Assembly (NCBI RefSeq): GCF_902498195.1
Contig: NZ_CABVIY010000001.1
Span: forward strand, 992,001 to 1,056,000
DNA length: 64,000 nucleotides
Origin: Pseudomonas fluorescens
Lineage (GTDB): Bacteria > Pseudomonadota > Gammaproteobacteria > Pseudomonadales > Pseudomonadaceae
Reading direction: 5' to 3'
The position numbers and the translations under genes were made by a program. Of the stretch, positions 47,365 through 56,444 are shown piece after piece (the stretch's first letter is position 1; each line of letters opens with the position of its first letter). The notes under the pieces are model-generated. The model saw only the letters and a list, made by a program, of their open reading frames with translations. It was not told where the DNA came from and ran no database searches.

Positions 47365-50300
47365 CAATGCGACTCCAGCGGCTTTTGCAATTTCAGCGCT
47401 TTGGCGGCTTTGCGCTGCTCGCCACGCTCGACAAAGTTGCGAATCAGTACGTAGAACACCGGCGTCAGCAACAGACCGAAGAAGGTCACCCCGAGCATCC
47501 CGGAGAACACCGCCACACCCATGGCGTGACGCATTTCGGCACCGGCGCCGCTGGAGAACACCAGGGGCACCACACCCATGATGAACGCGAAGGAGGTCAT
47601 CAGGATCGGCCGCAGACGCAGGCGGCAGGCTTCGAGCACCGCGGCCAGCGGGTTCATGCCTTCTTCCTGTTTGTCCTTGGCGAACTCGACGATCAGGATC
47701 GCGTTCTTACAGGCAAGCCCCACCAGTACGATCAGGCCGATCTGGGTAAAGATGTTGTTGTCGCCACCGGAGACAATCACCCCGGTAATGGCCGACAGCA
47801 GGGTCATCGGTACGATCAGGATCACCGCCAAAGGCAGGCTCCAGCTTTCGTACTGCGCCGCGAGCACCAGGAACGCCAGCAATACGCAGAGCGGGAACAC
47901 GAACAGCGCGGTGTTGCCGGACAGAATCTGCTGGTAGGTCAGGTCGGTCCATTCGTAGGTCATGCCGTTCGGCAGTTCTTCCTTGAGCAGTTTCTCGATG
48001 GCTTTTTCGGCCTGGCCGGAGCTGTAGCCGGGGGCGGCGGCACCGTTGATTTCGGCGGTGACGAAACCGTTGTAATGCGAGACGCGGTCCGGGCCCGAGG
48101 TGTCGCTGACCTTGATGAAGGTCGCCAGCGGGATCATCTCGCCCTTGTTGTTACGCACTTTGAGCTGGCCGATCTGGTCGGATTCGAGGCGGAACTGCTG
48201 TTCGGCCTGGACGTTGACCTGATAGGTGCGACCGAAGCGGTTGAAGTCGTTGGCATACAGCGAACCCAGGTAAATCTGCAGGGTGTCGAAGATGTCGCTG
48301 ACGGCCACGCCGTGGGTCTTGGCTTTTTCCCGGTCGATGGCGGCATCGACCTGCGGCACGTTCACGGTGTAGCTGGTGAACAGGTTGGCCAGTTCCGGAA
48401 CGTTGTGGCTCTTGGCAATGATGTTCATGGTTTCCTTGTACAGCTCGTCGTAGCCCAGGTTGCCCCGGTCTTCGATTTGCAGGCGGAAACCACCGATGGT
48501 GCCCAGGCCTTGTACCGGCGGCGGCGGGAAGATCGCCATGTAGGCTTCCTGGATCCCGGCGTACTGGCCGTTCAAGGCACCGGCAATCGCCCCGGCGGAC
48601 ATGCTCGGGTCTTTACGCTCGTCGAAAGGCTTCAGGGTCACGAACACGATGCCGGCGTTCGGGCTGTTGGTGAAACCGTTGATCGACAGGCCAGGGAAGG
48701 CCACCGCGCTTTCCACGCCAGGCTGTTTCAGGGCCAGGTCGGACATGCGCTTGATCACGTCTTCGGTGCGGTCCAGGCTCGCCGCATCCGGTAATTGCGC
48801 GAACGCCACCAGGTACTGCTTGTCCTGGCCGGGTACGAAGCCGGTCGGGGTGCTGGAAAAACCGAAGAAGGTCAGGACCATCAAGCCGGCGTACAGCAGC
48901 AGGGCGATCCCGCTGCTGCGGATCACGCGGGTCACGGTGCCGACATAGCCATGGCTGGCCTTGTCGAAGAAGCGGTTGAACGGACGGAACAGCCAGCCAC
49001 CGAAGATTTTGTCCAGCACCCGGGAGAAACGGTCTTTCGGCGCGTCATGGCTCTTGAGCAACACGGCGGCCAGCGCTGGCGACAGGGTCAGCGAGTTGAA
49101 GGCCGAGATCACGGTGGAAATGGCGATGGTCAGGGCGAACTGCTTGTAGAACTGACCGGTCAAGCCAGAGATGAACGCCGCCGGGATAAACACCGCACAC
49201 AGCACCAGCGCCGTGGCGATGATGGGGCCAGTTACCTCTCGCATGGCGCGCTTGGTCGCTTCGACCGGAGTCAGCCCCAGCCCGATGTTCCGTTCGACGT
49301 TTTCCACCACCACGATCGCATCGTCGACCACGATCCCGATGGCCAGTACCAGGCCGAACAGTGACAGGGCGTTCAACGAGAAGCCGAACAGGTGCATCAC
49401 GGCGAACGTACCGATCAGCGAAACAGGCACGGCCACCAGCGGAATGATCGAGGCGCGCCAGGTTTGCAGGAACAGGATCACCACCAGCACCACGAGGATC
49501 AGCGCTTCGAACAGGGTGTGAACCACTGCCTCGATGGAGCCGCGCACGAAGATCGTCGGGTCATAGACGATGCTGTAGTCCATGCCTTGCGGGAAGTTCT
49601 TCTTCAGCTCTTCCATCTTGCCGCGAACTTCGTTCGAGATTTCGATGGCGTTGGAACCCGGGCGCTGGAAGATCGGGATCGCCACGGCCGGCTGGTTGTT
49701 CAGCAACGAGCGCAGGGCGTATTGGCTGGACCCCAGTTCGACCCGGGCAATGTCCTTCAGGCGAGTGATTTCACCGTTGTCGCCTGCGCGAATAATGATG
49801 TTCTCGAACTCTTCCTCGGAGACCAGGCGGCCCTGAGTGTTGACCGACAGCTGGAAGCTCTGGGCCGTCGGTGCAGGGGGCGCGCCCAGTTGACCGGCCG
49901 CGACCTGGCGGTTCTGCTCGCGGATCGCGGTGACCACGTCAGTGGCGGTCAGGTTACGCGAAGCCGTCTTGTTCGGATCGAGCCACACCCGCAGCGAGTA
50001 ATCGCCCATGCCGAACAGCTGCACATCGCCGACACCGCCCAGGCGAGCGAGCTCATCCTTGATGTTGAGGATCGCGTAGTTGGACAGGTACAGCATGTCG
50101 TAGCGTTTGTCCGGCGAGGTCAAGTGCACAACCATCGTCAGGTCGGGCGAGGCCTTGTCCACGGTGATACCGATGCGCGTCACTTCCTCGGGAAGTTTCG
50201 GCTCGGTCCGGGTCACGCGGTTCTGCACCTGCACCTGCGCGTTGTCCAGGTCGGTGCCCAGGGCGAAGGTGATGGTCAGGGTGATCTTGCCGTCGGCGGT

Positions 50301-50552
50301 CGACTGCGAGGACATGTACAGCATGTTCTCGACGCCGGTGATCGCCTGCTCCAGCGGAGCGGCCACGGTTTCACCGATGACTTTGGGGTTGGCGCCAGGG
50401 AAGTTGGCACGGACCACCACGGTCGGTGGCACCACTTCCGGGTATTCGCTGATTGGCAACTGGAACAGCGAGATGGCACCGGCGATCAGGATCAGCAGCG
50501 AAAGCACCGCTGCGAAGATCGGCCGTGAAATGAAGAATTGGGAAAAATTCAT
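47364..50552 (-). CDS. mexF: RND efflux pump MexF
   Basis: The 1062-residue proton-driven RND pump exports chloramphenicol, fluoroquinolones, trimethoprim and related compounds in P. aeruginosa. The length is exactly that of MexF. The N-terminus NFSQFFISRPIFAAVLSLLI, the charged helix-4 motif GIVVDDAIVVVENVERNIGL with the proton-relay Asp pair, and the second-half landmark SGGDNNIFTQIGLIVLVGLA, K in ACKNAILIVEF, are intact. Among RND pumps, the N-terminal and internal blocks resemble MexF more than MexB or MexD, and the LysR gene and oxidoreductase nearby support this. Confidence 0.93.
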   Translation of the reverse strand: MNFSQFFISRPIFAAVLSLLILIAGAISLFQLPISEYPEVVPPTVVVRANFPGANPKVIGETVAAPLEQAITGVENMLYMSSQSTADGKITLTITFALGTDLDNAQVQVQNRVTRTEPKLPEEVTRIGITVDKASPDLTMVVHLTSPDKRYDMLYLSNYAILNIKDELARLGGVGDVQLFGMGDYSLRVWLDPNKTASRNLTATDVVTAIREQNRQVAAGQLGAPPAPTAQSFQLSVNTQGRLVSEEEFENIIIRAGDNGEITRLKDIARVELGSSQYALRSLLNNQPAVAIPIFQRPGSNAIEISNEVRGKMEELKKNFPQGMDYSIVYDPTIFVRGSIEAVVHTLFEALILVVLVVILFLQTWRASIIPLVAVPVSLIGTFAVMHLFGFSLNALSLFGLVLAIGIVVDDAIVVVENVERNIGLGLTPVEATKRAMREVTGPIIATALVLCAVFIPAAFISGLTGQFYKQFALTIAISTVISAFNSLTLSPALAAVLLKSHDAPKDRFSRVLDKIFGGWLFRPFNRFFDKASHGYVGTVTRVIRSSGIALLLYAGLMVLTFFGFSSTPTGFVPGQDKQYLVAFAQLPDAASLDRTEDVIKRMSDLALKQPGVESAVAFPGLSINGFTNSPNAGIVFVTLKPFDERKDPSMSAGAIAGALNGQYAGIQEAYMAIFPPPPVQGLGTIGGFRLQIEDRGNLGYDELYKETMNIIAKSHNVPELANLFTSYTVNVPQVDAAIDREKAKTHGVAVSDIFDTLQIYLGSLYANDFNRFGRTYQVNVQAEQQFRLESDQIGQLKVRNNKGEMIPLATFIKVSDTSGPDRVSHYNGFVTAEINGAAAPGYSSGQAEKAIEKLLKEELPNGMTYEWTDLTYQQILSGNTALFVFPLCVLLAFLVLAAQYESWSLPLAVILIVPMTLLSAITGVIVSGGDNNIFTQIGLIVLVGLACKNAILIVEFAKDKQEEGMNPLAAVLEACRLRLRPILMTSFAFIMGVVPLVFSSGAGAEMRHAMGVAVFSGMLGVTFFGLLLTPVFYVLIRNFVERGEQRKAAKALKLQKPLESH

Positions 50553-50567
50553 CGGAGTCGTTATCCC

Positions 50568-51821
50568 TTAACCGCGTGGGGTCGCTGCAGCCAGTTTCAC
50601 AGCCGTGCCCGGCGCGACCTTGGCAGGTGCGACTTGGGGCAGGTTGCTGGCTTCCAGCGCTTGTCGTTGTTGTGCCAGGGCCGCGAGGGTCTGCTCGGTG
50701 GCCATCGGGATCACTTCAGGGGTCACTGGGGAACCTGGGCGTACCCGTTGCAGGCCCTTGACGATGATGGTGTCGTCCTTGTTCAAGCCGTTGCGCACGA
50801 TGCGCAGGCCTTCGATCTTCGGCCCCAGTTCGACCGCGCGGTAAGCGGTCTTGTTGTCGGCATCCATCACCAGCACGAACTTCTTGCCAAGGTCGGTACC
50901 GACCGCTTCATCGTTGATCAGCATGGCGTTGTACGTGCCGCTGCCCACCAGCTTCAGGCGTGCATAGAGGCCTGGGGTGTAGCTGCCGTCGCTGTTGTCG
51001 AACACGGCGCGACCGCGGATGGTGCCGGTTTTCGGGTTGACCTGGTTGTCGACGAAGTTCATCTGGCCCAGGTGCGGGTTGCCGTCTTCGTTGGACAGGC
51101 CCATGTACACCGGCGTGGTGGCGCCGCGTTTGCCCTGGCGGGCGAGTTGGGTGTACTTCAGGAACACGCGCTCATCGGCGTCGAAGTAGGCGTAGACCTT
51201 GTCGGTGGACACCAGGCTGGTCAGCGCGGTGGTGTCGGCGGTGACCAGGTTGCCGGCGGTGATTTCCGCACGGCTGACGCGGCCGCTGATCGGTGCGGTG
51301 ACACGGGTGAAGCTCAGGTTCAGTTTCGCCAGATCAAGCTGTGCCTGAAGGGCACCAACGGCGGCGCGAGCCTCTTGGGATGCACTGGTGCGCGAATCGG
51401 CGAGTTCGGCGGAAATCGCGTTGCTGGTGCGCAGGCGCTCACCGCGCTGGGCTTCGTTTTCGCTGCGGGTCGCATTGGCACGGGCCTGGGCGACCAGCGC
51501 TTCGAGGCGGCGGACCTCAGCCTGGAACGGACGCGGGTCGATCTGGAACAGCAGGTCGCCTTTCTTGACCAGCGCACCTTCGGTGAAGGCCACTTCATCA
51601 ATCTGCCCGGAGACCCGTGGGCGAATCTCCACGGTTTCCGGCGCTTCAAGACGCCCGGTGAATTCGTCCCACTCGTTGACCGGTTGCTCCAGCACCTTGG
51701 CCACGCTGACCTTGGCGGCGGGCGGCGCGCCGGCGGTTTCCGGGGCTTTGCCGCAAGCGCTGATCACCACGACGGCCAACAGGGCCAAGGGGAAGCGCAA
51801 ATGTTTGAGTGACTGTTCCAT
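50568..51821 (-). CDS. mexE: RND pump membrane fusion lipoprotein MexE
   Basis: MexE joins MexF to OprN in the periplasm. From the ATG at 51819-51821 it has 417 residues with a lipoprotein signal (LALLAVVVISACGK). Family blocks follow: EFTGRLEAPETVEIRPRVSG, GDLLFQIDPRPFQAEV and RVTAPISGRVSRAEITAGNL, plus a late beta-barrel (YTPGLYARLKLVGSG). It lies 15 bases before mexF. Longer in-frame starts up to 51881 are less likely because they displace the signal peptide. Confidence 0.93.
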   Translation of the reverse strand: MEQSLKHLRFPLALLAVVVISACGKAPETAGAPPAAKVSVAKVLEQPVNEWDEFTGRLEAPETVEIRPRVSGQIDEVAFTEGALVKKGDLLFQIDPRPFQAEVRRLEALVAQARANATRSENEAQRGERLRTSNAISAELADSRTSASQEARAAVGALQAQLDLAKLNLSFTRVTAPISGRVSRAEITAGNLVTADTTALTSLVSTDKVYAYFDADERVFLKYTQLARQGKRGATTPVYMGLSNEDGNPHLGQMNFVDNQVNPKTGTIRGRAVFDNSDGSYTPGLYARLKLVGSGTYNAMLINDEAVGTDLGKKFVLVMDADNKTAYRAVELGPKIEGLRIVRNGLNKDDTIIVKGLQRVRPGSPVTPEVIPMATEQTLAALAQQRQALEASNLPQVAPAKVAPGTAVKLAAATPRG

Positions 51822-51896
51822 GGAATGCATCCGCCAATGTATTGAGATGGGCGAATGATGCTCGGCGGGTGGGTATCGCACGAATCGAATGGGGCG

Positions 51897-51922
51897 AAGG
51901 TAACTATCATTCGGAATGATAG
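51897..51922 (-). promoter_or_regulatory. Candidate MexT-binding site upstream of mexE
   Basis: CTATCATTC-N-GAATGATAG (51904-51922) is a perfect 19-base palindrome with an ATC-N9-GAT core as in LysR (nod-box-like) sites. Read on the minus strand from 51920, ATCA-N5-AATGAT-N4-ACCTT resembles the published MexT consensus ATCA-N5-GTCGAT-N4-ACYAT in spacing and most bases. It lies about 75 bases before the mexE start. Confidence 0.75.
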
Positions 51923-52039
51923 GAGAGCGCGGGTAGCTCTCTAGCCTGCGCCTTTCGCGAGAGGGAGATCAACAGGGTTGATGGAAATACTGTTTTTCCA
52001 TGGTGTTAAAGGTCGGGCCTGGGACCGTGTTGTTGCCAT

Positions 52040-52100
52040 CGCGAGCGGGCTCGCTCCCCAGGACCTCAAAAACCAATGTGGGAGCGAGCCTGCTCGCGAA
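52040..52100. repeat. REP pair after mexT
   Basis: CGCGAGCGGGCTCGCTCCCC and GGGAGCGAGCCTGCTCGCGA are imperfect inverted arms, between mexT and mexE. Confidence 0.8.
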
Positions 52101-52130
52101 GAGGCCATCAGCGTCGATACTTCACCCGGA

Positions 52131-53048
52131 TCAAGCCAGGCTATCCGGATCGCCAAAAAACATCTGAATCCGCGACCGCAACCATCGCTCCCCCGGATCA
52201 TTGTCCTGGGACCCGCGCCACGCCATGTGCAGCTCGAAACTGCGCACCGGCAATGGCGGGTCTTCAGCCCGCACACCGCCTGCCGCCGTCAGCGCGTCGG
52301 CGGTGTAGTCCGGTACGGTGGCTACGATGTCGGTGCCGGCGAGGAGGGTGCTCAGGCCGTTGAACTGCGGCACGGCGAGCACCACGTGGCGTTTGCGCCC
52401 CAGTTTTTCCAGTTCTTCATCTATAAAGCCACTGAGGTCACCGGCGAACGACACCAGCGCATGGGGCCGCGCGCAGAAGTCATCCAGGCTCAGCGGCCCC
52501 GGCATGGTGTCGGCACGCAGCAGTTTCGGCGAGCTGCGGCGCAGCACTTTGCGCTTGGCGTTCGCCGGCAAATCGGCGGTGTAGCTGACGCCAATGGAAA
52601 TTTCCCCCGAGGCCAGCAATCCCGGCATCAGGATGTAGTTGACCCGGCGCACGACCAGCACGATCCCCGGGGATTCGGCGCGCAGGCGCTTGAGCAGCAT
52701 CGGCAGCAGGGCGAATTCGACGTCGTCCGACAGCCCGATGCGAAACACCGCGGTGCTGGTGGCCGGGTCGAATTCCGCCGCGCGGCTGACGGCGGTGGAA
52801 ATCGAATCCAGTGCCGGTGAGAGCAGGGCGAAGATTTCCACGGCGCGCGCGGACGGCTCCATGCTGCGGCCGGTGCGCACGAACAAGGGGTCATCGAACA
52901 ACCCGCGCAGGCGCGAGAGCGCCGCACTGATGGCCGGCTGGCCCAGGAACAGCTTCTCCGCCGCGCGGGTCACGCTGCGTTCGTGCATCAGGGTTTCGAA
53001 TACGATTAACAGGTTCAGGTCGACACGTCGCAGGTCATTACGATTCAT
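52131..53048 (-). CDS. mexT: LysR-type activator MexT
   Basis: MexT activates mexEF-oprN and mexS. From ATG 53046-53048 the product has 305 residues, as expected. The HTH is in NLLIVFETLMHERSVTRAAE followed by KLFLGQPAISAALSRL, and the effector domain begins at TSTAVFRIGLSDDVEFALLP. A frame starting at 53231 is longer but has no family support. In P. aeruginosa mexT is often broken by small insertions; here the frame is intact, so the pump is presumably inducible. It is divergent from mexS and upstream of mexE, the standard layout. Confidence 0.93.
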   Translation of the reverse strand: MNRNDLRRVDLNLLIVFETLMHERSVTRAAEKLFLGQPAISAALSRLRGLFDDPLFVRTGRSMEPSARAVEIFALLSPALDSISTAVSRAAEFDPATSTAVFRIGLSDDVEFALLPMLLKRLRAESPGIVLVVRRVNYILMPGLLASGEISIGVSYTADLPANAKRKVLRRSSPKLLRADTMPGPLSLDDFCARPHALVSFAGDLSGFIDEELEKLGRKRHVVLAVPQFNGLSTLLAGTDIVATVPDYTADALTAAGGVRAEDPPLPVRSFELHMAWRGSQDNDPGERWLRSRIQMFFGDPDSLA

Positions 53049-53317
53049 CTGGAGTCCTGGCAGAGTCAGCAAACTTGACGTGAGCAGCCATATGAGAACA
53101 ATGGCCAGCAAGAATATTACGGGGAAAGGCTGGTACTCTGCACCGAGTAATTCAGTTTTCCTACAAAGGCTGCTTCGGTTTCTTACGACATTTGACGATG
53201 TTGCCGCTGATGCGGAATCAATGACAGGCATGTCGACTATTAATAGCCACTGATAGTGTTGGGTCGAAAGCCCAGCTAGAGTTCATGGCATTAGAGGTTC
53301 ATTTGGCGAGGTTTGCG

Positions 53318-54340
53318 ATGTCCCGCACGATCCGTTTTCACAAGTTTGGTTCAGCCGAGGTGCTCAAATGCGAAGAGCATGCGGCGGCTTTGCCTGCACC
53401 CGGCGAAGTGCAGGTGCGCGTCGAAGCCATTGGCATCAGCTGGTACGACATTCTCTGGCGTCAGAACCTGGCGTCATCCCAGGCACGTCTGCCTTCAGGC
53501 CTGGGCCATGAAATGGCCGGTATCGTCACCGCTGTCGGTGAGGGTGTCGACGACCTGGCGGTGGGTGACAAGGTTGCCAGCTTCCCGGCCGAAAGCCCGA
53601 ACGACTATCCGGTGTACGGCGAGCAGATTGTTCTGCCTCGCTCGGCATTGACCCGCTATCCGGACGTCCTTAACCCGATTGAAGCGGCCGTTCATTACAC
53701 GCCGCTGTTGATTGCCTATTTCGCCTACGTCGATCTGGCGCGGGTCAAACCCGGGCAATTTGCCCTGGTCACCGATGCCAGTCACTGCGCCGGCCCATCG
53801 TTTGTGCAACTGGGCAAGGCCCTGGGTGTCCGGGTCATTGCGGCCACCAAGTCGCCGGATGATCGTGAGTACCTGCTGTCCCTGGGTGCCGAGAAAGTCA
53901 TCGTCACCGAAGAAGAAGATCTGCTGATGCGGATCAACAAAATCACCGACAACCGCGGTGTGGATGTGGTGTTCGATGGCCTGGGCGGCCCGCAGATGTC
54001 GCTGCTCGGCGATGTGCTGGCACCGCGTGGCAGCCTGGTCCTGTACGGCCTGCAGGGCGGCAACCAGACGCCTTTCCCGGCCTGCGCGGCGTTCCAGAAG
54101 AACATCCAGTTCTTCGTGCACTGCATCGGCAACTTCACCGGCAAGCCGGAACTGGGCATCATCCAGGACCAGGTCGCCCTGCAGCGCGCCTTGCGTGATA
54201 TCAACCAGCTGACCGCCGACCGCGTCCTGCTGCCGCTCAAGACTCGGGTCTTCCCGTTTGACGAGTTTGTCGAAGCGCACCGCTACATGGGCGAATGCCC
54301 TTGCTACGAAAGGGTAGCGCTGCAGGTCGAACCGGCCTGA
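53318..54340 (+). CDS. mexS: Quinone oxidoreductase-like protein MexS
   Basis: MexS is a zinc-free medium-chain dehydrogenase/reductase. Its loss in P. aeruginosa switches MexEF-OprN on, so it is thought to detoxify an electrophile or metabolite that activates MexT. The product has 340 residues from ATG 53318 (GGCGAGG upstream). The family blocks APGEVQVRVEAIGISWYDIL, GLGHEMAGIVTAVGEGVDD and GVDVVFDGLGGPQMSLLGDV are present. Promoter sequences for mexS and mexT share the 269-base gap. A terminator follows. Confidence 0.92.
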   Translation: MSRTIRFHKFGSAEVLKCEEHAAALPAPGEVQVRVEAIGISWYDILWRQNLASSQARLPSGLGHEMAGIVTAVGEGVDDLAVGDKVASFPAESPNDYPVYGEQIVLPRSALTRYPDVLNPIEAAVHYTPLLIAYFAYVDLARVKPGQFALVTDASHCAGPSFVQLGKALGVRVIAATKSPDDREYLLSLGAEKVIVTEEEDLLMRINKITDNRGVDVVFDGLGGPQMSLLGDVLAPRGSLVLYGLQGGNQTPFPACAAFQKNIQFFVHCIGNFTGKPELGIIQDQVALQRALRDINQLTADRVLLPLKTRVFPFDEFVEAHRYMGECPCYERVALQVEPA

Positions 54341-54367
54341 TTCACCCCTCAAGTGCTGCACCCCCCG

Positions 54368-54399
54368 AAGAGTCCGTGCCCCCACGGACTCTTTTGCTT
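54368..54399 (+). terminator. Rho-independent terminator of mexS
   Basis: AAGAGTCCGTG (54368-54378) and CACGGACTCTT (54383-54393) are perfect arms around CCCC, followed by TTTTGCTTT. It begins 27 bases after the mexS stop. Confidence 0.92.
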
Positions 54400-54895
54400 T
54401 CTGCGCTTTTCCCCATGGACGGTTCAGCAACTGAACTGGTTTTTGCGCGCGATCTGTATCTTCTATTGTGCAACTAAGCCCTGATAATTGAATGATTACT
54501 TTCATCTCAAGGAATGAGTCATGGGCGGGTATCAGGCCGATACTTATCACGGCGCTGCACAATTGTGCATTCGGACGGCGCACTCTTACGCAGTTGCAGA
54601 ACTATTGTCCGAAACTTCCTTCTTTATTTCTTGTATTAAACATCCGTGGGACGCTGTCGGACGTTTCCTAGGACGTCGGTTTCGGTCGTCGCGAGCCGTC
54701 AATATCGGGGCTTTCCAGTCGGTCAAGTGTTTGCAGGGTCTGCGTCGCTGCGCTGCAACTCAAAGGTTGACCTGACACTTAAGTGTTAACATTCAGCAAT
54801 AGAATCCCAACCTCACAACATATCCAGGCCAAGCCCTGCGCTGTGCGTGCAGTTGTTTGTGCAATACCGAACTTATGAGCATCAGGTAAATAACG
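54400..54895. other. Long intergenic region with a palindrome and possible promoter
   Basis: This stretch of about 500 bases has no credible gene. At 54775-54786 is the perfect palindrome ACACTTAAGTGT, and AAGTGTT recurs at 54725-54731. TTGACC at 54767-54772 could be a -35 box for the gene at 54896, with a poor -10. These half-sites are plausible targets of the MocR-type regulator encoded downstream. A small open frame at 54521-54775 lacks a recognisable product. Confidence 0.5.
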
Positions 54896-56377
54896 ATGAC
54901 TAACATTCATGTCCAAGCGATGAACAATGTCTATCAACAAGTATTGCAGCGATTGCTGGGATTCTTTTCCCGTGCCGAACGCACGGCGTTGCAATTGTTG
55001 ATTCAACGCCTGGGCGTTGCCGCCGGGGGCATGGAGCGAATAGGTGGCTACAAGGTGCTGGCGATCCAGTCCGGTTCCCGCGACAGCTGCTACACCCTGG
55101 CGCTGCTGCGCGCCGCGCAACTGACGATCGCCAGTCGATCACCGGCGACATTTCAGTTGCGGGTGGCGACGTTGCGCCTCAATGGCAGCAACCCGACGGC
55201 ACTGGAAAACATCCATCGCAGCTACAACGCGCTGTTCGTCTATGACGATCCACGGGTCGAAGTCCTGATGGCCGATAACAGGGAAGTGCTGTCGTTCGAC
55301 CACTCGGCACCCATTTCACCGGCAGGATGTGAAGCCAGTCGGATCAATCTGCTGATGCTGGGGCATCGCCGGGCCTGGGACGGACCGCTGGAACTGTGGG
55401 ATGACGGTTACCTGGCCAGCGGTGAGTTCTACGGGCAAATCTCTCGCTGGAACCATGGCGTCGATGCTTATATCTGCAGCGACTCTGCGCGCCGGCAAAA
55501 GCAATTCATCGAGGGCTTGAGACGTGCAGCAGCCAAGGCCGGTCTTCAGGCCTCGAACCACCATGAGCCAGGCAGCGCAGGGTTTTTCCCGTTGCTCGAT
55601 GAACTCGGCGGCCAGGGTTATCGACGCTTCTACACCGAGGAGGAGCAGGGGCCATGGCGTCCGGCCGAGCAGTTTGAAACCTGTCGCCGCGCGACGCTTG
55701 TCGACATCCACGACATGATGGTGAGCAACAGGGAAGAACGCTGGCCGTTGCTTACCGAGTTTCTCAAATTCCAGGCGGACGAATTGTCGGCACAGCTCAG
55801 TGACAACGAGTACGTCAGCCTTCCGGTGTCGGCACACGTGCGCGGACTGCAAGCCTGCTTCATCCAGGGGCGGACCTACGAGGCGGGCGTTGCCGAATAC
55901 TTGCAGCGGGCCCTGGTGATGATGCGCCGCAAGCGATTGCCGGAGCGCTTGTGCGAACAGGCGGTGGAAGCGTTCGGCAACCCGATGACCCTCGCGGAAT
56001 TGCGGGCACGGGCGGCAGCCGAGACGCAACGCAGCCTTGGCCTGAGCGAGGCGCAAATGGTCTGCCTGTTGTTTGCGCCCTTTAATGACGGCGGCGCGAA
56101 CCTCGAACATTTTCTGCGCCAGTGCCATCCCGGCATGCTGGTGGCCATTCCGGAGTTGCACCGGGCGCTGCAAGGGCATTCGGTTGCGGATCAGATCGTG
56201 CAATGGATGGTTGAAGTCAGCGGGTTGCCGGTCCATCTCCTTGGCGAACTCTATCGCCTGGCGCCGGTGGCGGCGATTGCGGGCAGGGCCGTTGAGCCGG
56301 CAACCGGCGATCAGGACGAAGAAATCGAAGCCGACGATGACACGTCCATGGCCGGTGAACAGTCAGCAGGTCGTTGA
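54896..56377 (+). CDS. Protein of unknown function next to a MocR regulator
   Basis: I do not recognise a family in this 493-residue soluble protein. There is no signal peptide and no long hydrophobic segment. The middle contains several aromatic stretches (GPLELWDDGYLASGEFYGQI, GYRRFYTEEEQGPWRPAEQF) and a basic helix (VMMRRKRLPERLCEQAVEAF). The C-terminus is acidic (GDQDEEIEADDD). It starts at ATG 54896, with only ATAACG before it. The MocR-like regulator follows 67 bases downstream on the same strand, which suggests a functional link. Codon use is like that of the neighbours, so it is not an obvious newcomer. Confidence 0.75.
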   Translation: MTNIHVQAMNNVYQQVLQRLLGFFSRAERTALQLLIQRLGVAAGGMERIGGYKVLAIQSGSRDSCYTLALLRAAQLTIASRSPATFQLRVATLRLNGSNPTALENIHRSYNALFVYDDPRVEVLMADNREVLSFDHSAPISPAGCEASRINLLMLGHRRAWDGPLELWDDGYLASGEFYGQISRWNHGVDAYICSDSARRQKQFIEGLRRAAAKAGLQASNHHEPGSAGFFPLLDELGGQGYRRFYTEEEQGPWRPAEQFETCRRATLVDIHDMMVSNREERWPLLTEFLKFQADELSAQLSDNEYVSLPVSAHVRGLQACFIQGRTYEAGVAEYLQRALVMMRRKRLPERLCEQAVEAFGNPMTLAELRARAAAETQRSLGLSEAQMVCLLFAPFNDGGANLEHFLRQCHPGMLVAIPELHRALQGHSVADQIVQWMVEVSGLPVHLLGELYRLAPVAAIAGRAVEPATGDQDEEIEADDDTSMAGEQSAGR

Positions 56378-56444
56378 CAGTGCGTGACCTGACAACGACC
56401 TTGACGCCACGCGACAGGCGGGACCCGGTCCAGGGTTGCTTGCC

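Larger units (their letters stand above)
51822..52130 (-). promoter_or_regulatory. mexT-mexE intergenic region with mexE promoter
   Basis: This 309-base gap lies between mexT and mexE. It contains a REP pair near mexT (52040-52100) and the candidate MexT site near mexE (51897-51922). A -35/-10 pair could not be fixed by eye. The REP pair may act as the end signal for the mexT transcript so that mexE depends on its own promoter. Confidence 0.6.

Noticed and set aside
50568..53048. EmhABC/TtgABC (MexAB-OprM type) assignment for the RND operon
   Set aside because: Those operons have a divergent TetR repressor. Here a LysR gene and a divergent quinone oxidoreductase, plus a 1062-residue pump with MexF-like blocks, point to MexEF-OprN.
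54521..54775. 84-codon open frame in the gap after mexS
   Set aside because: No signal peptide, domain or convincing ribosome site; its Arg/Ser-rich composition is that of non-coding DNA.
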